64,000 bases of DNA from Solirubrobacteraceae bacterium (lineage in GTDB: Bacteria > Actinomycetota > Thermoleophilia > Solirubrobacterales > Solirubrobacteraceae), in assembly GCA_016463765.1 (NCBI GenBank), contig JAEMQS010000013.1, positions 1 through 64,000 of the forward strand. Direction: 5' to 3'. Numbering within the stretch: the stretch's first letter is position 1; each line of letters opens with the position of its first letter. Below the pieces are notes generated by a model that worked only from the letters and a program-made list of their open reading frames with translations, searched no databases and was not told where the DNA came from. The position numbers were made by a program, and so were the translations under genes. This document shows, in pieces, positions 1-10,081 of the stretch.

Positions 1-2
1 GC

Positions 3-1940
<1,938 letters not shown>

Positions 1941-1996
1941 GCATCGGGCTCCCGGGCCGGTCGCGCACGCGGCCGGCCCGGACGCCTCGGCCGCGG

Positions 1997-3391
1997 TCAG
2001 GCGCGCACCGCGATCGAGCGCACGTCAGCGGGCGGGATGGGGTGGTTGCCGCGGAAGACCTCAGACGGGTCGTACAGCGCCTTGACCAGACGCAGGCGGG
2101 CCCACGTGTCCTCGTCGAAGAACCCGCGCGCATCACCCTGCGCCTCGACGAAGTTCGGGTAGTCGCCGACCTTGAAGCGCTCGACGGCGCGGCTCACCGC
2201 ATCCAGCTCGGCCTGGACGACCCGCGCCGACGGCTCGTCCTGCGGCACGCCGAGCGAGAACATGACGATCTCCCCCGGCAGTGACGCGCGCGCTCCCGCA
2301 CCGGGTGCGCGACGTGCCAACGCCCCGCCCAGGTGGCGGAACTCCACCATGGTCAGCGTCGAGCCCGAGTCCGCACCGGCCGCCGCAACCAGCGCCTCGA
2401 CACCCGGTGCGGGCAGGTCGTCGAGCAGCGCCGTCGCGCTGAGGTACGGCAGCGGGTCGGGCGGATCCATCGCCATGTCGCCGAGGACCTCGGGCGGGGC
2501 CATCGCGAACGTATCGACCGCGGGGCCGAGCGCTCGCACCGGCGCGAGCAGCTTGCGGCCGTCCTCCTCACCGCCCAGGAACGCGCCGAACACGATGGTG
2601 AACGCCTGACCGCGCACCTCGGCGGGGACGTCCGGGATGTCCGGGAACCGCATGAGCTTGATCCAGGTCATCATCTCGTCGGGGAGGTCCGGCAGCAGCG
2701 CGGTCCAGGCGCGGAGGACTGCACCGGCCTGCTCGAGACCGAAGAACAGCGTTCCGGCGTACAGCTGCGCGACGGGGTAGACGGCGAACTCGATCGCCGT
2801 CACCACGCCGAAGTTCCCGTTGCCGCCGCGCAGCGCCCAGAACAGCTCCGGCTCGTGGTCGGCGTCGACGCGGGCGAACCGCCCGTCGGCCGTGACGAGC
2901 TCGATCGCAGTGACGCTGTTGGCCTGCAGCCCGTACTTGCGCGCGAGCCAGCCCATCCCGCCACCCAGCGAGTACCCGGCGATCCCGACGTCGGGTGACG
3001 AGCCGTGCAGCGCCGCCAGGCCGTGCTCGGCCAGCAGCGGTGCCACGCGCTCCCATTTCACCCCCGCACCGACCCGCACGCGCTGCGCTGCAGGATCCAC
3101 GGACACGTCCTGGAGCTCACGGACATCGACGAGCAGGGCGCCCTCGAGCGATCCGTACGGCTTGGCGTTGTGGCCCGTGGCCTGCGCCGCCACACGCAGG
3201 CCCTGCTCCCGCGCGTAGGCGACGGCGGCGATGACGTCATCGGCGTCGCGGGGAAGGGCGATGGCCTCCGGGCGCAGGTCGGCGGTCACGTTGAACGGCT
3301 GCCGGACGGCGTCCCAGTCGGAGTCCGCCGACGTGACGAGGCGGCCCTGCATCTGGGTCGCGAGATCGGTGTGGGGTGCGGTGGAAAGTAT
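1997..3391 (-). CDS. FAD-binding (PCMH/BBE-type) oxidoreductase; start uncertain (ATG 3352 or non-ATG at 3391)
   Basis: DVIAAVAYAREQGLRVAAQATGHNA, YSLGGGMGWLARKYG, C-terminal NHPIPP region. Confidence 0.85.
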   Translation of the reverse strand: MLSTAPHTDLATQMQGRLVTSADSDWDAVRQPFNVTADLRPEAIALPRDADDVIAAVAYAREQGLRVAAQATGHNAKPYGSLEGALLVDVRELQDVSVDPAAQRVRVGAGVKWERVAPLLAEHGLAALHGSSPDVGIAGYSLGGGMGWLARKYGLQANSVTAIELVTADGRFARVDADHEPELFWALRGGNGNFGVVTAIEFAVYPVAQLYAGTLFFGLEQAGAVLRAWTALLPDLPDEMMTWIKLMRFPDIPDVPAEVRGQAFTIVFGAFLGGEEDGRKLLAPVRALGPAVDTFAMAPPEVLGDMAMDPPDPLPYLSATALLDDLPAPGVEALVAAAGADSGSTLTMVEFRHLGGALARRAPGAGARASLPGEIVMFSLGVPQDEPSARVVQAELDAVSRAVERFKVGDYPNFVEAQGDARGFFDEDTWARLRLVKALYDPSEVFRGNHPIPPADVRSIAVRA

Positions 3392-3456
3392 CGTCAGCTC
3401 CTTTTCGCTGAACGCGGTGTTTAGTGAACGGCGACACGGTACCATCGCTATACGGC

Positions 3457-4068
3457 ATGTCAACCGAAACGCGAAGGTACGAACTGCGGGCCCGCGCCGA
3501 GCGCCAGCGCCAGACCCGCGACCGGATCGCGGCAGCGGCCGCCGAACTCCATGAGCAGCAGGGCGTGGGGCGCACGACGGTCGCGGAGATCGCGCGCCGC
3601 GCCGGGGTCACTCGCGTGACGGTCTACAGCCACTTCGCCGACCTCAGCGAGCTCATCCCCGCCTGCTCGGCGCACTACATGGCACAGCACCCGATGCCCG
3701 ATCTCCAGGACGCACTCGCAGTCACCGACCCGCACGAGCGCCTGGAGATCGTGCTCGGCCGGCTCTACGGGTGGTACCGCGAGACCGAGCCGATGTTCGG
3801 CCGGCTGTTCGCCGAGCGCGCGCTCATCCCGGAGCTCGACGCGCACATGCGCCAGGGGATCGACCGACTGCAGCAGGACCTCGCCGAGGATCTGGCCGCG
3901 GCGTTCAGGCGACGGGGACGCGCGGCGACGGCACTGCGCGTGCTGATCCGCGTGGCGCTCGACTTCCCCACATGGAGGCGGCTCAGCGGCGAGGGGATGC
4001 CGGATGACGCGGCGGCGGCGCTCATGGCGGCCGCCGTGGCACCCCGGGCGCCCGTCAGTCGGCGCTGA
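3457..4068 (+). CDS. TetR/AcrR family transcriptional regulator
   Basis: N-terminal HTH TTVAEIARRAGVTRVTVYSHFADLSEL; divergent from FAD oxidoreductase. Confidence 0.9.
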   Translation: MSTETRRYELRARAERQRQTRDRIAAAAAELHEQQGVGRTTVAEIARRAGVTRVTVYSHFADLSELIPACSAHYMAQHPMPDLQDALAVTDPHERLEIVLGRLYGWYRETEPMFGRLFAERALIPELDAHMRQGIDRLQQDLAEDLAAAFRRRGRAATALRVLIRVALDFPTWRRLSGEGMPDDAAAALMAAAVAPRAPVSRR

Positions 4069-4564
4069 ACTCCGCCGCGCCGAGCAGCTCACCGAGCTGG
4101 TCGAGCTGCTGCTTGTAGCCCCACTTCATGCCGAAGGCGGCCATCTTGGCCTTGGGCCCGATGCTCGTGATCGCGACGTGCAGCCGGATGCTGGTGGTGC
4201 CGTCGCCCTCCGGCGACAGGGTGAGGTCGTTGACGTGGATGGTCGACCCCTCTTCCTCCCCCTCGGTCCATGACCGGGCGTCGTAGGCGAGCCGCGCGCG
4301 CTCCTCGATGACGCTGAACGTCCCGTCCATCGGCCACCGGGTGCCCTGGTACTTGCCCATCCCCTCACCGGCTTCGGTGACGACATAGATCCGGCCGCCC
4401 ACCCGGAGATCCAGCTCGCACTCAGGCACCGACGTCTTCTCGGGTCCCCACCACTCACGCAGCCTCTCGGCCTGCGTCCAGGCGTCCCACACCGCGTCGA
4501 CCGGGGCGGCGTAGGAGCGCTCGAAGTTGAGGTCCTTCCGCCTGGTCAGGAGCTTGGTGATCAT
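4055..4564 (-). CDS. SRPBCC/AHSA1 domain protein
   Basis: FERSYAAPVDAVWDAWTQAERLREWWGPE; ATGA overlap with upstream ArsR-DUF1801 gene. Confidence 0.88.
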   Translation of the reverse strand: MITKLLTRRKDLNFERSYAAPVDAVWDAWTQAERLREWWGPEKTSVPECELDLRVGGRIYVVTEAGEGMGKYQGTRWPMDGTFSVIEERARLAYDARSWTEGEEEGSTIHVNDLTLSPEGDGTTSIRLHVAITSIGPKAKMAAFGMKWGYKQQLDQLGELLGAAEFSAD

Positions 4565-5235
4565 CGGGCGGCCCGCCTGACGACGTCCGCGATCCTGGCC
4601 CCGGTCGGCTCGTCCAATCCGTTGATGAACCACGCCGACTCGATCATCTGATCGGACGCCCCGTCCTCTGGGGTGAGGTTCGCCTTCTCGGTGATCCCGA
4701 AGGACATGACGCCGTCGTCGACGCGGAAGAAGCAGATGACCGGACCGCTCTTGGTCTTGGCGTATCCCGGCATCCCGTACCAGAGGCGGGGCTTGAGCTC
4801 GGGGACGGTCGCCATGATGACCTCGTGCAGCCGCTTGGCGGTGTCCTGCATCGGCGCGAGCTCTGAGAGCTTCTCGAGCACCGCCGTCTCGTCGTCCACC
4901 TTCGTTCCTGCCATCGTCGCTCCTCTCGTGGTGACCGTGCTGAGGTATCTGCCCAGCGAGTCCAGGCGCACGTCCCACAGTCGTTCGAAGGAATCCACCC
5001 AGTCGCGGATGCGGTCGAACGGCTCTGGTTCGAGGTGGTAGATCCGCCGCCGCGCGACGGGCTCGGCGACGACCAGCCCGGCCTTGCCCAGCGCCGCCAG
5101 ATGCTTGGACACCTGGGGCTGGCGGATGCTCAGGGCATCCGCGACCTCACCCACGGACCTCGGCCCCTCCCGGAGGAGGGAGACGATCTGCAGGCGGCTC
5201 GGTTCGCCCAGGGCGCTGAACGTCGTCGCTTCCAT
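4561..5235 (-). CDS. ArsR-family HTH regulator fused to DUF1801 domain
   Basis: ALGEPSRLQIVSLLREGPRSVGEVADALSIRQPQVSKHLAAL then YGMPGYAKTKSGPVICFFRV DUF1801-like region. Confidence 0.85.
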   Translation of the reverse strand: MEATTFSALGEPSRLQIVSLLREGPRSVGEVADALSIRQPQVSKHLAALGKAGLVVAEPVARRRIYHLEPEPFDRIRDWVDSFERLWDVRLDSLGRYLSTVTTRGATMAGTKVDDETAVLEKLSELAPMQDTAKRLHEVIMATVPELKPRLWYGMPGYAKTKSGPVICFFRVDDGVMSFGITEKANLTPEDGASDQMIESAWFINGLDEPTGARIADVVRRAAR

Positions 5236-5255
5236 GCGCACAACCTAGATCCGGC

Positions 5256-5279
5256 ACATATTCCTGTCAAGGAATATGT
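5256..5279. promoter_or_regulatory. Putative ArsR operator: perfect 9-bp inverted repeat ACATATTCC-TGTCAA-GGAATATGT; spacer is the -35 box (TTGACA on minus strand)
   Basis: Perfect inverted repeat just upstream of the ArsR gene; -10 TAGGTT (minus strand 5247-5242) at 17-bp spacing. Confidence 0.75.
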
Positions 5280-5836
5280 CAGTCGGCAGGCTTCTCGTCG
5301 AGAAGCGCGAGCAACTTGCGCATCGTCGCCCAGCTGCGGATCGTCATGCGCTCGTACTCGGGGGTGCCGACGATCTTCCCCATCCGACTCTTGGTCCGCT
5401 CCGCAGACAGCCGCTGGAAGTAGAGGACGCCGGTCCCGGGCCACGCCTCGTCGACGCCTTCGCGCAACTGGACCACGCCCATCGCCTGCCTGCTCGTGAG
5501 CGGCGCCTTGAGAAAGACCGCGTCGCTGTGGTGCTTGTCGGGCTCGGCGCCAAAGCGCTCCGGCGCCTTCGCGACGACGCTGCGGAACTGCTGCTCGGAA
5601 CGGACCACCACGAGAACGGGGAACCCGAGCGCGCGTTCGAGCGTCGCCTCGACGTGGTCCTCGATCTCGGCGGCGGGCCGGTCGCTCTCGACGATGACGT
5701 TGCCTGACTGGATGTACGTGCGCACGCGGTCGTAACCGGCGTGCTCCAGCATCGCGCGCAGGTCCGCCATCGGGACCTTCCTCTTGCCGCCGACGTTGAT
5801 CCCGCGCAGGAGCACGACGTATCGCCTTCGAGCCAT
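5279..5836 (-). CDS. DUF1697 domain-containing protein
   Basis: MARRRYVVLLRGINVGGKRKVPMADLR...YIQSGNVIV. Confidence 0.9.
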   Translation of the reverse strand: MARRRYVVLLRGINVGGKRKVPMADLRAMLEHAGYDRVRTYIQSGNVIVESDRPAAEIEDHVEATLERALGFPVLVVVRSEQQFRSVVAKAPERFGAEPDKHHSDAVFLKAPLTSRQAMGVVQLREGVDEAWPGTGVLYFQRLSAERTKSRMGKIVGTPEYERMTIRSWATMRKLLALLDEKPAD

Positions 5837-5892
5837 AGGCTGACCGTACCCGTCGCCCTGGCTTTCGCAACGACACCAGACGGAGGAACGCC

Positions 5893-6207
5893 GTGAGCGC
5901 AGCTGATCGCGTCGAGATGCTCGGAGCTGACGGCCGGCCGCTGGGCTGGACCTACGATCGCGTCCGGTACGACCTCGTCACCGAGCAGGTCTTCGTCGCC
6001 GTCGAGGCACTAGCCGATGCCGACGGGGACGCCCTGTTGAAGGAGGTCGTCGCGTTTGTCCAGACCCAACTCGGCGAGCATCCGGCGTTCCCGTCCGGCC
6101 GTCTGACGAACGCCACGCGGTACGTCGCCGCTGACCTGCAGGGCCGAGGCACGTTGATGCGCGTGGGACACCGCAGCCCTCAGCGCCTCCGGCGCGTCGC
6201 CGGCTGA
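5893..6207 (+). CDS. Hypothetical small protein
   Basis: GTG start with GGAGG upstream; no recognised domain. Confidence 0.55.
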   Translation: MSAADRVEMLGADGRPLGWTYDRVRYDLVTEQVFVAVEALADADGDALLKEVVAFVQTQLGEHPAFPSGRLTNATRYVAADLQGRGTLMRVGHRSPQRLRRVAG

Positions 6208-6224
6208 GGGCGCCTCGGGCGTTT

Positions 6225-6449
6225 GAACGTCGAGATGTGGCGGTTGGCGGCGTCGAACGTCGGGGCGTGGTGGCTGGCGCGACCACATTTCGACGCTGGG
6301 TTTCCACCCCGCGCTCGACCGGCCTGGCGGCCCAGGCAGGCCCCGGCGGTCGCGTGGACACCGTCCGAACAACTGAGCGTCGGAATGTGGCGGCCGCTGC
6401 CACCACATTCCGACGCTCACCCCGCAGAACCGCCCCATTCCGACGTTCG
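6225..6449. repeat. Symmetric array of six ~19-bp repeats (consensus GARCGTCGGAATGTGGCGG), three forward and three reverse
   Basis: Units at about 6225, 6255 (+), 6280 (-), 6375 (+), 6400 (-), 6431 (-); the inner pair has perfect 16-bp arms. Confidence 0.8.
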
Positions 6450-6484
6450 GACGCATGAGGCGCCATGTGGCCCCAGAACGACGA

Positions 6485-6508
6485 AAGCCCCCTGGCGAGA
6501 GGGGGCTT
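6485..6508. terminator. Terminator-like hairpin AAGCCCCC-tggcgaga-GGGGGCTT
   Basis: Perfect 8-bp stem downstream (minus sense) of tRNA-fMet. Confidence 0.6.
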
Positions 6509-6547
6509 CCGGGCTGGTTCCATGCCGGCGAACCGTCATGAAACCAA

Positions 6548-6621
<74 letters not shown>

Positions 6622-6693
6622 GCGTGGACCGATCACTATAGCGCGCCGAGACAGGCTTCGACGCCGCGGGTCGACATGCAAGGATCGGTCCTG

Positions 6694-7617
6694 ATGGCCA
6701 TCGTCCACGTCACCCGCGAGCTTCCCGGAGACGCGCTCCAGCGCATTCCCGCGGCCGGGCACAAGCTCGTGGTGCACCCCGGCACGATGCCGCCGACGCC
6801 CGCCGAGCTGCGCCGTGTCGCCGCGGACGCCGATGCGCTGATCACCACCCTCGCCGACCGCGTCAACGCCGAGCTCCTCGACGCCGCGCCCCGGCTGAAG
6901 GTCGTCGCCAACTACGCGGTCGGCACGGACAACATCGACGTGCAGGCCGCGCACCGCCGCGACATCGCCGTCGGCGTGACGCCCGACGTCCTGACCGACG
7001 CCACGGCCGACCTCGCGATGACGCTGCTGCTCGCCGTCGCGCGACAGGTTCCGGTCGCAGCCCGCGCCGTGATCGACGGGGCATGGACGACCTGGGACCC
7101 CTCGGGGTACCTCGGCCTGGGGCTGCGCGACGCCCGGCTGCTGATCGTCGGCGCCGGCCGGATCGGCCGGGCCACCGGCGAGCGTGCCGCGGCGTTCGGC
7201 ATGCAGGTCACCTACGCCGGCCGCGACGCCGACCTGCACGCGCTGCTGCCCGACGCCGACGTCGTCTCCCTGCACGTGCCGCTCTCCCCGCAGACGCGCA
7301 AGCTGATCGGCGAGCAGGAGCTCGCCGCGATGAAACCCGGCGCGCTGCTCGTCAACACCGCCCGCGGCGGGCTGGTCGACCAGGACGCGCTGGTCGACGC
7401 ACTCGAGCGCGGCCACCTCGGCGGCGCCGGACTCGACGTCATGACGCCCGAGCCGCTGCCGCCGCACGACCCGCTGCTCGCCCTCCCGAACGTGCTCGTC
7501 CTCCCGCACATCGGGTCGGCCACCGTCGCGGCGCGCCACCGGATGACCGAGCTCGCGGTCGAGAACGTCCTCGCCGCGCTCGACGGGGACCCGCTGCCCA
7601 ACCCCGCGAAGGGCTGA
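6694..7617 (+). CDS. D-isomer 2-hydroxyacid dehydrogenase (glyoxylate reductase-like)
   Basis: LLIVGAGRIGRATGERAAAFGM, VNTARGGLVDQDALVDAL, LPHIGSAT. Confidence 0.92.
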   Translation: MAIVHVTRELPGDALQRIPAAGHKLVVHPGTMPPTPAELRRVAADADALITTLADRVNAELLDAAPRLKVVANYAVGTDNIDVQAAHRRDIAVGVTPDVLTDATADLAMTLLLAVARQVPVAARAVIDGAWTTWDPSGYLGLGLRDARLLIVGAGRIGRATGERAAAFGMQVTYAGRDADLHALLPDADVVSLHVPLSPQTRKLIGEQELAAMKPGALLVNTARGGLVDQDALVDALERGHLGGAGLDVMTPEPLPPHDPLLALPNVLVLPHIGSATVAARHRMTELAVENVLAALDGDPLPNPAKG

Positions 7618-7620
7618 CCC

Positions 7621-8553
7621 GTGCGCGTCGCCGTCGTCGACATCGGCACGAACTCCACCCGGCTGCTCGTCGCCGACGTCGAGGACGGCACCGAGCGGGT
7701 CACCGAGCTGGAGCGACGCTCGATCGTGACGCGCCTCGGCGAGGGTGTCGACCAGACGGGCCGCCTCGGCGACGCGCCGATGCAGCGGGTCTTCGACGTG
7801 CTGGAGACCTACCGGCAGCTCATCGACGAGCACGGCGCCACCGCGACGTTCGCCGTGCTGACCAGCGCGACGCGCGACGCGGAGAACGGCCCGCAGTTCA
7901 CCGCCACGGTGCGCGACCGCTTCGGGCTCGACGCGCACACGATCGACGGCGACACCGAGGCCAACCTCACGTTCACGGGCGCGACCTCGGAGCGCCCGGA
8001 CGACGGCCAGGAGATCGTCGTCGTGGACATCGGCGGCGGCTCGACGGAGTTCGTCGTCGGCCGCGACGGCCACGTCGACTTCCACGTCTCCACCCAGGTC
8101 GGGGTGGTCCGCCAGGGCGAGCGGTACCTCAAGCACGACCCGCCCGAGCACCACGAGATGGAGGCGATGGCCCACGAGGTCCGCGACATCTACCGGACCG
8201 CCGTGCCCGACGACCTGCGTGCGAAGACCACGAGCGGCATCGCCGTCGCCGGCACCGCCACGCAGTCGGCGGCCATCGACCTCGAGCTCGAGCCCTACGA
8301 CGTCTCCCGCGTGCACGGCCACGTCCTGGAGCTCGCCACCCTTGAACTGCTGCTCGCCCGTCTCGCGCAGATGCCGCTGAAGGAGCGGGTGCGGGTCGTC
8401 GGGCTCGATCCCGACCGTGCGCCGACCATCGTCGCGGGGGTCGCGATGCTCATCGAAGCGCTCCGCGCGTACGGCCTCGAGCGCGTCGAAGTCAGCGAGC
8501 ACGACATCTTGCGCGGCGCCGCACTCGCGCTCGCCCGCGGAAATGTCACGTAA
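7621..8553 (+). CDS. Ppx/GppA phosphatase family (exopolyphosphatase)
   Basis: VAVVDIGTNSTRLLVADV; VVVDIGGGSTEFVVG. Confidence 0.93.
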   Translation: MRVAVVDIGTNSTRLLVADVEDGTERVTELERRSIVTRLGEGVDQTGRLGDAPMQRVFDVLETYRQLIDEHGATATFAVLTSATRDAENGPQFTATVRDRFGLDAHTIDGDTEANLTFTGATSERPDDGQEIVVVDIGGGSTEFVVGRDGHVDFHVSTQVGVVRQGERYLKHDPPEHHEMEAMAHEVRDIYRTAVPDDLRAKTTSGIAVAGTATQSAAIDLELEPYDVSRVHGHVLELATLELLLARLAQMPLKERVRVVGLDPDRAPTIVAGVAMLIEALRAYGLERVEVSEHDILRGAALALARGNVT

Positions 8554-8583
8554 CGCCGCTATGCACTTCGCATAACGGCGTTA
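8551..8583. terminator. Hairpin TAACGCCGcTATGC-acttc-GCATAaCGGCGTTA beginning at the ppx stop codon
   Basis: 13 of 14 positions paired; runs from TAA stop. Confidence 0.6.
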
Positions 8584-8653
8584 TTGCACCGTTTTTCGAC
8601 CTGCATGGACGCATGTCGGATTGCCGGATACCCCGTCCAGTGGCGATAGTCCT

Positions 8654-8826
8654 GGGTGTACGGGGGGACCAGCAATGTGTCTTCCCACCCATAGGTTCGG
8701 GCGACCGCGTCACGAAAGTGGCGCCTCCCGCCGTCCGAGTCGCGTACACATCCCGGCCCTACGGAACGTACCCCTGCCCGTCCTGTTGGGGCCTCGCGCG
8801 GAACCCGCCTCTGGCGGGTTTCGCCG
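8654..8826 (+). ncRNA. Candidate structured free-standing ncRNA with terminator-like end (hypothesis)
   Basis: Nested helices GTGTACG/CGTACAC, TCGGGCG/CGTCCGA, CGTCAC-GAAA-GTGGCG; terminal hairpin AACCCGCC-tct-GGCGGGTT at 8802-8820. Confidence 0.35.
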
Positions 8827-8835
8827 GTTAAGGCT

Positions 8836-10014
8836 TCAACGCTTCGAGAGAGGTGACGGGAAGCGCGGGAGGTGGCGCGTCCCCGCCAGCCACGCGGTGA
8901 GCCGCTCGGCCTCGGCCTCCAGCGCGGTGAGCGCCTGCGCGCCGACATCCTCCAGCAGCTGCAGCTCGATGACGCCGTCCTCCGCCTGGCGCCACCCGCC
9001 GACCGCCCGGCCGTCCCACCACGCAGAGTGCCCCGCGTTGCCGGCGTAGTCGAAGAGGTGCTCGCGGTGCGGGGCGATGTACCAGTCGCGCGACTGCCAC
9101 CCCATGATCGTCGGGTCCAGGGACGGGAGCAGCGCCGCCCACGGCTCGACCGGCGCCTCGGGTTCGAGGTCGGCGGGCAGCGCCCACCCGGTCTCGCCGC
9201 CGCCCAGGTCGACCTCCACCGCCGCCAGCGCGGCAAGAGCCGCCTTGACACCCGCGACCGTGCCGCCCAGCCACCACTTCATGTCCGCCGTCGTGCCCGG
9301 GCCGAACGCGCGCAGCCAGCCACGCACCAGCTCGGTCGTGCCGTCCTGCGCGTCCATCGGCGCGACGGGCTCGCCCAGCCAGGACGCCATCGACGTCCAC
9401 CGCGGCCGCGACGTCGTCCACGCGCCGTCGTTCGGTCCCCGCACCACCCTGCCTTCGGCCGAGAGCACCGTGAGCACGCGCGGGGCGACCGGGATGGTCG
9501 CGGCCCACTTGCCGGTGCCGGACGTGACCTTGCCGCCGATGGCCGGCAGCACCTCGCGCAGCTCGGTCGACGTGTGCGCGCGCCCGTCGGCCAGCAGCTC
9601 CAGGACCGCGTCACCGGCCGCCGCCAGCCACGTTGCGCCGTCCGCGTGCACTCCGCTGGCCTCGACGTCCTTGATCAGCCGCTTGCGCTCGGCCAGCGCC
9701 ACCCGCGCGCTCGGGCCCGCCACGGCGGCCGGGATCGTCTCCCGGGGGAAGACGAACAGCGTGCGGCGCATCGCCATGTGCTTGATCAGCGAGCGGTCCT
9801 CGTACAGCGCGCGGTCGAGATCCTCGCGTGCGAAGCCGTCCACCCGCGCCCACGCCGACAGGTAGACAGTCGTCGGGTCGGTTGCGTGCAGGCAGACGAT
9901 GCGCCGGGTCGCCTCGACGACGTCCGTCGACCGGCATCCCGGCGCCAGCCCGTGACGCCGCGCCAGGCGGGCGCGGCGCTCGGCCGGCTCAATCCTCCGC
10001 CGCGCGGGACTCAT
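8836..10014 (-). CDS. Winged-helix DNA-binding domain protein (HTH_42/AlkZ-like)
   Basis: LHATDPTTVYLSAWARVDGF..., SLDPTIMGWQSRDWYIAPHREHLFDYAGNAG, WWDGRAVGGW. Confidence 0.85.
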   Translation of the reverse strand: MSPARRRIEPAERRARLARRHGLAPGCRSTDVVEATRRIVCLHATDPTTVYLSAWARVDGFAREDLDRALYEDRSLIKHMAMRRTLFVFPRETIPAAVAGPSARVALAERKRLIKDVEASGVHADGATWLAAAGDAVLELLADGRAHTSTELREVLPAIGGKVTSGTGKWAATIPVAPRVLTVLSAEGRVVRGPNDGAWTTSRPRWTSMASWLGEPVAPMDAQDGTTELVRGWLRAFGPGTTADMKWWLGGTVAGVKAALAALAAVEVDLGGGETGWALPADLEPEAPVEPWAALLPSLDPTIMGWQSRDWYIAPHREHLFDYAGNAGHSAWWDGRAVGGWRQAEDGVIELQLLEDVGAQALTALEAEAERLTAWLAGTRHLPRFPSPLSKR

Positions 10015-10016
10015 GC

Positions 10017-10067
10017 GGGGGTGTGCGCATTGCGGTTCGTCACAGGAACCAGGATGCTCACACCCCC
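10017..10067 (-). repeat. Copy A of a 51-bp palindromic repeat (GGGGGTGTGAGCAT...ATGCGCACACCCCC on minus strand)
   Basis: Same ends and same 51-nt length as copies at 33041 and 33955. Confidence 0.85.
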
Positions 10068-10081
10068 GGCCAGGTTGTGTC

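Noticed and set aside
8546-8749. 67-aa minus-strand ORF in the ppx downstream gap
   Set aside because: No domain or good start; the region is better explained by hairpins and a possible ncRNA.
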